Source: Lineus longissimus
Taxonomy: Eukaryota > Nemertea > Pilidiophora > Heteronemertea > Lineidae
DNA length: 64,000 nucleotides
Direction of reading: 5' to 3'
Assembly: GCF_910592395.1 (NCBI RefSeq)
Contig: NC_088318.1
Location: 14,012,349 to 14,076,348, forward strand
How positions within the stretch are numbered: position 1 is the stretch's first letter; each line of letters starts with the position of its first letter. The position numbers were made by a program, and so were the translations under genes. This document shows positions 1 to 9,550 of this stretch, in pieces. The notes under the pieces were generated by a model. The model was not told where the DNA came from. It was given only the letters and a program-made list of their open reading frames with translations, and made no database searches.

Positions 1-788
1 AATACTTAAAACAGACAAAAACAACCGATGGATTTAAGCTACCAAAATCGAAAAACTTGTTACCTTGGCATCAACGAAACCAACTTTTTGAGTGAACGAG
101 TGTCCCACAGTTACGTGACTTGCAAGAGATCTCCGCCGAACGTCAAAGGTGGCGAATGGATTCAGCCGGGAAAGCACAAACAATCTGACCAGAACACGGA
201 TATATTGTGCGCTGGGTTGACGCAATCAACAGCCGAGACAGAAAATCAACAAATACTGTTCAAATGATGGCATTGTTCCACATTTACAGTGAAATTGGTT
301 TGTTTAAGTGCCGCGTTGACATGGCAACCAACGATTCGCTATCATTGTAAACAGTGACTTATCTACAAAATGATATTTGTTCATTTTAAAAGCGCGTCAG
401 TGCTTATTTTAAACTCTTTTTCACATTATTTTACCATGTTCAGTTACAGGAACTCGGACCATTGGCAACCCAGAGTCTCGTCGCATTGTACATTACTGAC
501 AGCTGTGCATATGTAGCCCGTATAATCATATTTTATAATGCAATATTTAAGAACCGTCATAGTCAAGAAGGAAAAAAACGCATTTAACCGAAATTTTGAA
601 AAAATAAAAACAACTGGGACTTTACTCCCGGGATTTCTGTAGTACTCGTCGGGCCATGTCGTGACTAACTTACTGTTCGATCATTTTTAGATATACATGT
701 ACAAGACACCACAGCGGGAGCGGCGGAACTGTCTTTCAAAAGGATTCCTCTCACCATCAAACCAAGCTTGTCAGTCTCGGGAGGTTCC
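1..788. other. No gene recognised at left edge
   Basis: Short open frames occur on both strands, but none has a splice-supported structure or a recognisable domain. I see no tRNA, no repeat shared with the rest of the window and no clear promoter. Confidence 0.5.
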
Positions 789-1994
789 AGTTGTCGCTGA
801 AGCTGCAACAATTCCCCATTTAAAAATGTCAGTTCAGCGGGGCTTTGACAATCCCATGGTACGATGGATATTCGGACGATTTTATCATTAAGCCTGATTC
901 ATCAAGGTTCATCTTTCAAAAGAGAGAAGGGATAATTTTGACTTGTAACGGGTCATTATGTTTAAATCAATGTTGGTAATTTGTCTTCAGCCATGTTCCA
1001 AAGCTATCAAAAAACGATTCGACGGATTATAACAACAAATATTACATGCTTACTTGACAGACGATAGAACGGCTCCCTCCGTAATCCGGGAAGATGAATC
1101 GCCTTTGGTAGCGCGCTTGTCATCTGCGCTGGGTCAATCGAATATCATTTTTAGAGAGGCGCACCCTGCTTTAATTGGCACTATTGGTTGGGTGTGATCT
1201 GTAAACATTATACAACATGCCGCCTCAAATTGCTTCAAGGTATGATTTAAATTCTCATCCAATTGAAACGCATACCATGTGAAAATCGAGCTGGGTACAC
1301 TCGAGGAAAAATAAGAGCACTTCACGTTGAGGTAAGTGCGAACGCTCCGATATCTCGTGACGTAAAAGCCTCGCACTACATGTATTCCAAAATTGGTCCC
1401 AGTCCGGATATATACTTGAAAAACGAACAACCTCTTGTCTGAAAAATGTGACCGCGTACAGAATTTGTTGGGCCAGCATATTTTAGACTTGTGGTCCGTC
1501 GTCGGCTATCCTGAACCAATTCAAACAAACCAATCACAAGAGATGATAATTGTGACGATATGACTTTCCCCAGGGGCGTATAGCTAGCTTTTGGTCTGGA
1601 GGAGGGGGGAGGCTCTGTGGCAAAAAAACACATGTCTTGGTGACTTAGGCAATGTCAGGACGTTCTGCAGGTCTCGCCATTGGTAATCGTACAAAATCAT
1701 CGCCGGCCTGGTCCAGACCGCATGGCTCAGTGTATATTTCAGCACTCCGTTCCGTAAAGTTTCTGGTCGCTGCGTCATCCTAATTTGGTCTCCTTGGTGA
1801 GGAACGAGGCCGGTCCACTGCCTCCGGAGTGTAGATTGTTAGACCGACCTGGATACAAGTCGGAGCTTGTTTCAATTCAATGCCCAGCTTCACTTTCAAA
1901 CAGCGGGACCATATTATTTCAAGGGCGTAGTAAGCGGGGATCCCCTCTGCCCGACCTCAGAGTAACCAGACTGTAAGGCCCGACCCCCACCCCT
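789..1994 (+). repeat. 1.2 kb dispersed repeat, copy 1 of 2
   Basis: This stretch is repeated almost base for base at 6283-7503. Homology opens at AGTTGTCGCTGAAGC and closes at CCGACCCCCACCCCT. The two copies differ by scattered substitutions and small indels; copy 1 lacks roughly 33 bases present in copy 2 near 6342-6375. I see no terminal inverted repeats and no long ORF, so it is either a non-autonomous element without obvious ends or a segmental duplication. Both copies have the same orientation and flank the TRPV-like gene. Confidence 0.85.
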
Positions 1995-3304
1995 TTTTTT
2001 AACATTTCTAAGTGGAAATAGTGCCATATAAATGTAACTTTACCTACTGACTTACTGGCACTATTTCGCCTTTACAGATATAGTCCCCATTTTCTCACAG
2101 TTTGAAATGTTGACGTCTGAAGGGGCCAATTCGATTGCTCATATTGAATCATGGGTCGAAAGTCCAAATAAGTTTCAGATTACAGAACCAAACTCCGGTG
2201 GATAAGTCGTTGGCAGTGGGCTGTATACCATATACATTGGCAGTTAAAACCTCGTCTCGCAAATGGATTCACGAGAGCGCCAACAAAACGCTGCTTTCTG
2301 CCTGAGCATGGTACTCCCCAATTACCCCGGCTCATCAGCCATCATCACTATTGACGTTTACAGTTTTGTCCACTGGTGTCGAACACGTGCAAGGGACTTA
2401 CGGTGGTATTTGTATTGACCTCCTGGTCAACGGCCTCGTGATCTGATTGAAGACAAGATCGAATCGCAGGATGTTGTTAAACTGGTTTTAATCGTCGGAA
2501 TCAAAAACGTGTCGAAAACGTACACAGCACGTAACAGAACAAGTAGTTCTACAAAACGCCACAATGGCAAAACCATTACAAAGTGGGGCGCCCGTCAATG
2601 GTATGCTGGACGCAAGGGCCCAAAGCGCCGCGTAGCGGCAAAAATCAAAGCTGGCGAAACATTTATAACGGGTCACCGTCACTTATTATTGGACTTATAG
2701 CGCATTTACGGGGTTGCAACTATTTTGCTTTATAGTGTCACCAGGAAAGAAAAGCATGCGACCTAACGCCGATCAATTTGTATAAAGTGATAATTGGAAG
2801 GTAAATAGTAGGAAATATCAATAAAATAATCATTCCATGTCGTCTTTTGAGGGCATTTTTGATTGTAAAAAATATATGTGTACGTCACCGGAGTCTCTGC
2901 AATGATAATTTTATCACAGCAGTCTCGCGCAAGTAGAAGTTCTTTACCTATTAGTTCTTCACTTATTAGTCTCAATGTCTGGCGCAAAGCCAGACGTTTT
3001 CCATTACGATTTCACTACGATGTTTGACAAGAAGGAGCAGTGCACGAGATGTGCTAATGAGCAGAGTTCCCTCGCTTGAGTTTCGGAAGAATGTTCCATA
3101 TCGCGCTAAGCTGACCACTGCTGACCATGACAGGCGTGCATTGGACTGATACAGGTTGGAACTGAACATTGAATATGCTGGTGGTGACGCTTTCTGATGA
3201 GAAGTTGGTCGTGACGGATGCAGTATCCTTGGACTTGTCCACAGCATCGTTCAATCATTGCTCTCTGAGCTGCCTTGATTCTGCACTTACCCAAGATCAA
3301 ATGC
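1995..3304. other. Intergenic, no gene recognised
   Basis: The stretch includes a 63-codon basic open frame with a GTG start at 2509-2700 and an overlapping frame on the other strand. Neither has splice support or a family I recognise. The right part may carry the 3' UTR of the minus-strand channel gene, but I found no AATAAA on that strand close to the stop codon. Confidence 0.4.
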
Positions 3305-3368
3305 CTGTTGACTGTGCTTTAAGAGAGACTGGCGCCATGCCTAGTCTCTCTTAAAGCACAGTCAACAG
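3305..3368. repeat. Perfect 26-bp inverted repeat (hairpin)
   Basis: The left arm 3305-3330 and right arm 3343-3368 are perfect reverse complements over 26 bases, with a 12-base loop. The arms begin CTGTTGACTGTGC. The hairpin lies about 210 bp beyond the stop codon of the channel gene, so it may be in that gene's 3' UTR. It could be a small foldback element or a hairpin RNA precursor. Confidence 0.85.
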
Positions 3369-3581
3369 ACACCAACCCCCTCAGACTCAGAAACCACAAA
3401 CGCCCAACCCTTCCTGCTACCTTAATACTTCTGGGTGATACAGTACAGTATTCCGTGGTAAGTTGCATGATGGTAGCGAGCTTTACGGATAGTATAGATA
3501 AATCATGCTCTGCACTCTGGCGGCAGCCACACATGTAGATAAATTGACAACGTGTATGAGATAGAATTATAAATGTATCGC

Positions 3582-5444
3582 TTAGAGCAAAACACTCTGT
3601 TCGCCATCAAGCTCGACGTTCAGTTTAATTCTCTTGAACCTCTGTGGATTCAGCACAGCCAGTCGGATCCTTTTTCTTGTTTTGCTGCAGAGGTATATAA
3701 TCCTCCGGAACCAGCGCCCAAAACGGTCATCCAACAAGATGGCGATGTCCAGTCGCCGCAGAGTCAGACAGAGCTCTTTCTGTTTTCCCATCTCGTCGGA
3801 AATCGTCGACATGATCGCGATGAGATAGTTCAACAACATGACCGCCGAGGCGTAAAAATACGTGATGTGCGCCAACATGACGTAGCTTGTGAGATCTGTG
3901 AAGTTGAAGTTACCACTTTCGATAAGAAACAGTGTATAGATACTCGTTCCGAGATTGCTGAAGTTCGTATCGGTGTGCGGCAAACAAATCATAAAGAAAT
4001 ATGCATAAATCACCCAAACGAACGCAGTAATGAAGGTGAATTTTAGCAGAGATGTCGCCATCTTTTGGAAAGTTATCGCGAAGAGTCCAAAAACTGGCAA
4101 AAGTTCCAATATGTACATGAAGGACATTAGAATCAGGGGAAGAGAAACTGCCTTGGCCATGTTGATGGAGTCCGGATCCGCCTTGATGGAAAAGTAAGAG
4201 TTTGTCAAACTGACCACTGCCAGCAAATCCTGGATCACTCTGTAGAATACAGTGTAAGATACGTACTTTCTGAAAATATGCAAGAACCCTCCGTGGAGCT
4301 TCCACCTGTCTTTTTCAAGGACGTAATATGTGAATTCTACGATATCATAGGCTATTATAAGCCAGCTCAAGTAGACGGACAGATCGGAGAAGAACAGCGT
4401 GAAGACGATGGATGGGTCATTTCCGCCCCCGCTACAGCTACGGTGACCTGGTTCCGAATTGCAGTTCAAGCTTCGGTTTATCATCAACTTCGGGTCCAAC
4501 ACCACTAGACTTACGAGGAACATGCTCCTCACGCTGAACCAAAAAATGATAAACGGAATGGCGCGAATAAACTTCCGTGTGATCCATTGCTGTACGACGG
4601 GATGTTGATGGATTTTGTTTTCGTCGAAGCTTTTCAGCATGTTCGGCGTCAACATCCGGATGAAACGAAGCGGCGAGCGTAGCTCCCTCTTGCGGCTGAA
4701 ACCACTCTCGTAGTCATCGATATCATAATCGGCGTATGTACACATCCCAACCTCATCAATGATTTCGTAATATATTTCCTTCGTTTCTAAGATTATCCGG
4801 AAAAGTCCAAACGTCCCGTATTTCGCAGCGGCCTCTAGCGGTCGAAAGCCTAACATATCTTCGTGGAAGAGGAGTTTCTTTAACGTTCCGACATCATACA
4901 TATTCATCACTGCCTTCAGCATTTCCATATACATATATTCAAAGCCGTCAGCACAGTTACAGGCTCTGACCAGCGTGTGAATGACGTTACATCCTTCAAT
5001 ATCGGTATTCAAGACATTCGCCCCGTCTTTGAGCATGCACACAAAAACCCTTCGCGATGCACTAGCTGCAGCGACACAAAGTGGCGTCTCAAACTCAATG
5101 CGGCTGTTATCTTTACGCAAATCCTTCAACTTTTTCGAATACGCTGTGCAGTAAAGAAACTTCTTGTTCAGAAGTCCTAATTTTTCATCTGTTCCACATT
5201 TCATCATGTTGTTGTAACCCTCGACGTCGTCCGATTTTAAGATATCATACCACGCCTTAAATTTGTCCATGTGTAGCGGGTTCATCAGCGTATCATAATC
5301 TCTCTCATTTGGGTTGTAGTACCCCATGTCAGACAACGGGATGTCGTTCGATTCGCTTTTGCTCGACCCAGCGGGCCAGTTCGGGGTGTTCTCGTCTGAG
5401 ACGACCCTGGGGTCGTCCATGCCGTTCTTCTCATTGGGATCCAT
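3582..5444 (-). CDS. TRPV-like ankyrin-repeat cation channel
   Basis: The single coding exon gives 620 residues from ATG at 5444 to TAA at 3582. An in-frame upstream extension is probably intron, because a strong acceptor (pyrimidine tract ending TTCTTCTAG) sits 14 bases before this ATG; the first exon would therefore be non-coding. The N-terminal half (about 115-250) has ankyrin-like helices, including the phrases ETPLCVAAA and RPLEAAAKYG. The second half has about six hydrophobic segments (roughly 290-545), followed by a basic C-terminal tail. The last two segments match TRPV logic: a pore loop with ESGNFNF at 509-515, then an S6 helix with LLNYLIAIMS, comparable to LLNMLIALMG in TRPV. The filter lacks the acidic GMGD-type residue. 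The ankyrin region is short for the family. I infer a TRP cation channel; the subfamily below TRPV-like is uncertain. Confidence 0.87.
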   Translation of the reverse strand: MDPNEKNGMDDPRVVSDENTPNWPAGSSKSESNDIPLSDMGYYNPNERDYDTLMNPLHMDKFKAWYDILKSDDVEGYNNMMKCGTDEKLGLLNKKFLYCTAYSKKLKDLRKDNSRIEFETPLCVAAASASRRVFVCMLKDGANVLNTDIEGCNVIHTLVRACNCADGFEYMYMEMLKAVMNMYDVGTLKKLLFHEDMLGFRPLEAAAKYGTFGLFRIILETKEIYYEIIDEVGMCTYADYDIDDYESGFSRKRELRSPLRFIRMLTPNMLKSFDENKIHQHPVVQQWITRKFIRAIPFIIFWFSVRSMFLVSLVVLDPKLMINRSLNCNSEPGHRSCSGGGNDPSIVFTLFFSDLSVYLSWLIIAYDIVEFTYYVLEKDRWKLHGGFLHIFRKYVSYTVFYRVIQDLLAVVSLTNSYFSIKADPDSINMAKAVSLPLILMSFMYILELLPVFGLFAITFQKMATSLLKFTFITAFVWVIYAYFFMICLPHTDTNFSNLGTSIYTLFLIESGNFNFTDLTSYVMLAHITYFYASAVMLLNYLIAIMSTISDEMGKQKELCLTLRRLDIAILLDDRFGRWFRRIIYLCSKTRKRIRLAVLNPQRFKRIKLNVELDGEQSVLL

Positions 5445-5465
5445 TCTGAAGGCGGCCGCTAGAAG

Positions 5466-6282
5466 AAGAAAGAATAATATGTTACAAATAATTACAGGGA
5501 TACATCTGGTCCAGTGGTGAACGTGGCACGTGCGTGTATATGCATGGGCGGGGAACAACCAAAACAATTCATCGATATTGATCGGTAGTTACAGTATACT
5601 CAGCTTGACGATAAACTTGCGCAATTATAGCATGCATTCCATTCAGACGCAAGATTTAAAAAAAAATTGGATTTTACTGGAGCGCTGCATTCATGATGTG
5701 ACTTCCAACGTAACGCACACATAGACCGTGTTTACACTGATAGGGACAGTGCAAGTATAAATGTACTACTTGAGACGCTTCGAATTAATAGTCAATATTT
5801 CGTAAAGGTGGTCGAGTGGAAGGCGATTGTCAGCATCTGCTGTTTTAGAGACTGCAAATGTACTTCTCGCTGTAGAAATATAATGTAGTCATAAGGTGAA
5901 ATGACGAAAGGCAACTTGGCATCAGGCATATTGACTTTAGGCTGAAGCATGCTACTAGACATGCCATGTCTGTGAAAAACTTCATCGGTCGATGTCAAAG
6001 TATTTTTCCTTTTTTTAAGTGTTTGGAACATACCTCTCCCACCTATGTGCGCCTGATCGGCGAACAATGGTAACAAAAAGGGTGAAGACTCTCTTGAGTT
6101 CTCCTTCAAAATAACAATCCAATTATGTTTTGTATTTGAATGTTATGGCGCGGAGGAACTCGAAAAACGCGCGCTATTTCTTTGCATGTTTGGCAATAGT
6201 ACGGCCTACCTAAACTGAATTCAATACAGTCCGTTCCAGCAAAAGGCAGACAATAGAGAAATGAACAAACAATCCGTCATCT
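5466..6282. other. Channel gene upstream region / 5' intron
   Basis: Upstream of the coding exon on the minus strand, this should contain the 5' intron and non-coding first exon implied by the acceptor at about 5459. I cannot place the first exon or the promoter. Open frames here (for example 5792-6109 minus) are unsupported. Confidence 0.35.
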
Positions 6283-7503
6283 AGTTGTCGCTGAAGCTGC
6301 AACAGTTCCCCATTTGAAAATGTCAGTTCAGCGGGGCTTTGACAATCCCACGAGGTCAAAGTTGTGACATGGTAACCAGGATGGTACGATGGATATTCGG
6401 ACGATTTTATCATTAAGCCTGATTCATCAAGGTTCATCTTTCAAAAGAGAAAAGGGATAATTTTGACTTACGTGTCATTATGTTTAAATTAATGTTGGTA
6501 ATTTGTCTTCAGCCATGTTGCACAGCTATCAAAACGATTCGACGGATTATAACAACAAAAATTACATGCTTACTTGACAGACGATGGAACGGCTCCCTCC
6601 GTTATCCGGGAAGATGAATCGCCTTTGGTAGCGCGCTTGTCATCTGCGCTGGCTCAATCGAATATCATTTTTAGAGAGGCGCACCCTGCTTTAATTGGCA
6701 CTATTGGTTGGGTGTGAGCTGTAAACATTATACAACATGCCTCAAATTGCTTCAAGGTACAATTTAAATTCCCATCCAATTGAAACACATACATTGTACC
6801 ATGTGAAAATCGAGCCGTGTACACTCGAGGAAAATGAAGAGCACTTCACGTTGAAGTAAGTGCGAACCCTCCGATATCACGTGATGTAAAAGTCCCGCAC
6901 TATTTCAAAATTGGTCCCAGTCCGGATATACACTTGAAAAACGAACCTCTTGTCTGAAAATTGGGTCGGCGTACAAAATTTGTTGGGCCAGCATTTTTTA
7001 GACTTGTGGTCCGTCGTCGGCTATACTGAGCCAATTCAAACAAACCAATCACAAGAGATGATATTTGTGACGATATGACTTTCCCCAGGGGCGTATAGCT
7101 AGCTTTTGGTCTGGGGGAGGGGGGAGGCTCTGTGGCAAAAAACACATTTCTTGGTGACAGGACGTTCTGCAGGTCTCGCCATTGGTAATCGTACAAAATC
7201 ATCGCCGGCCTGGTCCAGACCGCATGGCTCAGTGTATATTTCAGCACTCCGTTCCGTAAAGTTTCTGGTCGCGTCATCCTATATAATTTGGTCTCCTTAG
7301 AAGCTTATGGTGAGGAACGAGGCCGGTCCACTGCCTCCGGAGTGTGGACTATTAGACCGACCTGGATACAAGTCGGAGCTTGTTTCAATTCAATACTTCA
7401 GCTTCACTTTCAAACAGCGGGACCATATTTCAAGGGCGTCGTAAGCGGGGGATCTCTGCCCGACCTTAGAGTAACCAGACTCTAAGGCCCGACCCCCACC
7501 CCT
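6283..7503 (+). repeat. 1.2 kb dispersed repeat, copy 2 of 2
   Basis: This is the second, slightly longer copy of the element at 789-1994, in the same orientation. It retains about 33 bases that copy 1 lacks. Sequence on either side of the two copies is unrelated, so the boundaries are sharp. Confidence 0.85.
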
Positions 7504-7874
7504 GCTCATGGCATAGGCTAGCTAGCTTTCTAGCCCGCATACACTTATCGTCTATGACCGCCTGAGGGATTCCCATACAATTAGAGGGGGCAGTGTTCCG
7601 TTGGGTGTCCCGAGTGTATAAATAACTTGGCGCTGCAGGGGGTCACCCAGAAAAGTGGGCGATATGGCCTAATATGGAGGTAGATGCCGACGTCACCGTC
7701 TAGCCGCGGTGCGTGTTGGGTACCAATCTGATCGTTTTCAAACATTGTTTTGTATTATCATTTCTTTGCCTTAGTCGATATATTGAGCAGAAAATGTTAA
7801 AGGAAATGCAAACAAATCAACAACAATGAAAAAAGAAATAAAAATTTCAAAACGACTCGGAACCTGTCGGCAAA

Positions 7875-8338
7875 TTTTCGGTTATGACTTTTGAGTACCT
7901 ACTTTCCTTGTTTTCCCGATAGAGGCGCCACTGTCTAAGCGTGAAAAACGGCAAGTCACAGTCGTTGTAGTATGCACCGAGCATTATCCGTGAGTTATAT
8001 GAAAAAAATACTCAGATAAAAAAGATGTATTTTGGCCTAAAAAATACAATTCAATGCATGCAAGATATAAGTAGGCCTAAACATTTAAAAAAGTATTGCT
8101 CTCTTGGAGAGCGAACATAATGAAATCCTTAAAACGGGGTTAAATGTTGGATATATTTTGTGAATTGCATTCTTTATCCCAAAGTACATCTTTTTTATTG
8201 AATACTTTTTTCATATAACTCACGGATAATGCTCGGTGCACACTAAAGGACTGTTGGACTCGCATTTTTCACAATTAGACAGTAGCGCCACTATCGGGAA
8301 AACTGAGAAAGTGGGTGTTCAAAAGTCATAACCCAAAA
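7875..8338. mobile_element. MITE-like element with ~155-bp inverted arms
   Basis: The left arm (about 7875-8036) and right arm (about 8179-8338) are imperfect reverse complements. Both contain the block CACCGAGCATTATCCGTGAG or its complement, and both end in TTATGACTTTTGA or its complement. The AT-rich centre has no ORF. Long terminal inverted repeats around a short non-coding core are typical of a non-autonomous DNA transposon. A target-site duplication is not certain. Confidence 0.85.
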
Positions 8339-8340
8339 GT

Positions 8341-8610
8341 TCAGTTTCCCACTTCCGCTGTGCATTTTGTGTACATCAAGCACGTCAAGTGTTCATTGTT
8401 TGTCAACAACTCAGGAAGGAGAGGAAAACTCTGAATAAAATCAACAAATTTGGCTACCTTGGGAATTCCGATGTCAATAAACTTTGTGTGAGGTGTTAGA
8501 GGAAGATACCAAGAACCACCAGAACTATCTTTATACAGGATTTGTGCCCGATTTCCTGAGTGTACGGAAGAAATATCCGTAGTGTATTTCACCCATAGTA
8601 TCAGTTTTGC
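8341..8610 (-). other. Unassigned open frame, possible exon or relic
   Basis: The frame is open for 90 codons from just after a TAG (8611-8613) to TGA at 8341-8343, directly against the MITE. The composition is protein-like (for example FIDIGIPKVAKFVDF), but there is no ATG at its head. A possible acceptor (CTCATAG) has a weak pyrimidine tract. I do not recognise the family. It could be an orphan exon, a gene fragment or chance. Confidence 0.25.
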
Positions 8611-9550
8611 CTATGAGCTTGATGGCGCCAAGAGACTTTGACCTACAAAAATTATCTATGTCTTTAGAACTCGTGTTTCCTGTCTCCATGCGTCCGTCAC
8701 CGTGTAGAATTCTTTTGAATCATCCCAAGAGTATTAGAAAGAACTGTCCGCAAGGCTCCTCGAGTCTTTTTTCGATTTTAAAGTGCTAAAAAGTAGCTTA
8801 CAGGGTACCCTTCACACATTCTATTCTTCAGTGATATTGCATTATTGACATTCAAATTCATTCATCCCAGAAATTGTCGAAGAAGTTTAAACTGTTTTCT
8901 TGCTGACGTTACATTTTGAAAGTAATCAGGTCCGTTCAACAACCTCATCCCGTCGGAGATAAACCAGTACGGCAGTAGGCCTAGAGTATTGTTGGAAATT
9001 TTGACTTGCACGAGTACCGTATATCAACGGACTATCTCAAGAAGCTACAGCAAACGATTCAATTTAAAAACTTCATCTCATTCGATATCATAAATTTTGT
9101 ATTAATTTCATAGTACAAAGACAGTATTACTATTACTATATTAGTTAACGTTGTAAATCAGTTCTAAATCTGCTGCTGAGGATCTGTTACCGTGTTCAGT
9201 TATCTCGTCAAAACAACAGACCTGAAGTGAAATTGCTGATTTCAAAATTTTATTTGAATAGGTGAGTTAGTCTCTTCAGAATACAGGCATGCAGGTGTGA
9301 AGCCCTAAACGTAGATCAAGCTTGTTCATGTTGTAGTCTTCATCTTATCATGGCTAGTTTCTTAAATTTAGATGGAGTCTATTGGTAGGAGGTAGGTTAG
9401 GAGCCCAAATTGGTAGTCTTCATGTGACTGGTATCAGTATGTGCTACGAGTACACAATAGAATAACCAAAAGACGTGATTTGAAGGAAGTACATGGTCAA
9501 GGAAGTAAATTTTGCTTGCCTTTCTCTTTCAGACCTGACAATCATTTAAG
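8611..9550 (+). promoter_or_regulatory. MAF1 upstream region and 5' UTR
   Basis: The MAF1 start codon lies 18 bases inside an exon that begins at 9533, after the acceptor TTTCTCTTTCAG. A good donor (AATAG|GTGAGT) at 9261/9262 would end a non-coding first exon, placing the transcription start somewhere left of 9260. I see no clear TATA box. Confidence 0.5.

Noticed and set aside
2509-2700. Basic 63-codon frame resembling a small nucleic-acid-binding protein
   Set aside because: It starts at GTG, is overlapped by an equally long frame on the other strand, and no family is recognised.
3573-4046. 157-codon plus-strand frame over the channel gene
   Set aside because: Antisense to the TRPV-like coding exon; composition follows from the other strand.
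5445-5567. Extension of the channel protein to an upstream ATG with a hydrophobic start
   Set aside because: A strong splice acceptor lies between that ATG and MDPNEKNG, so the extension is most likely intron.
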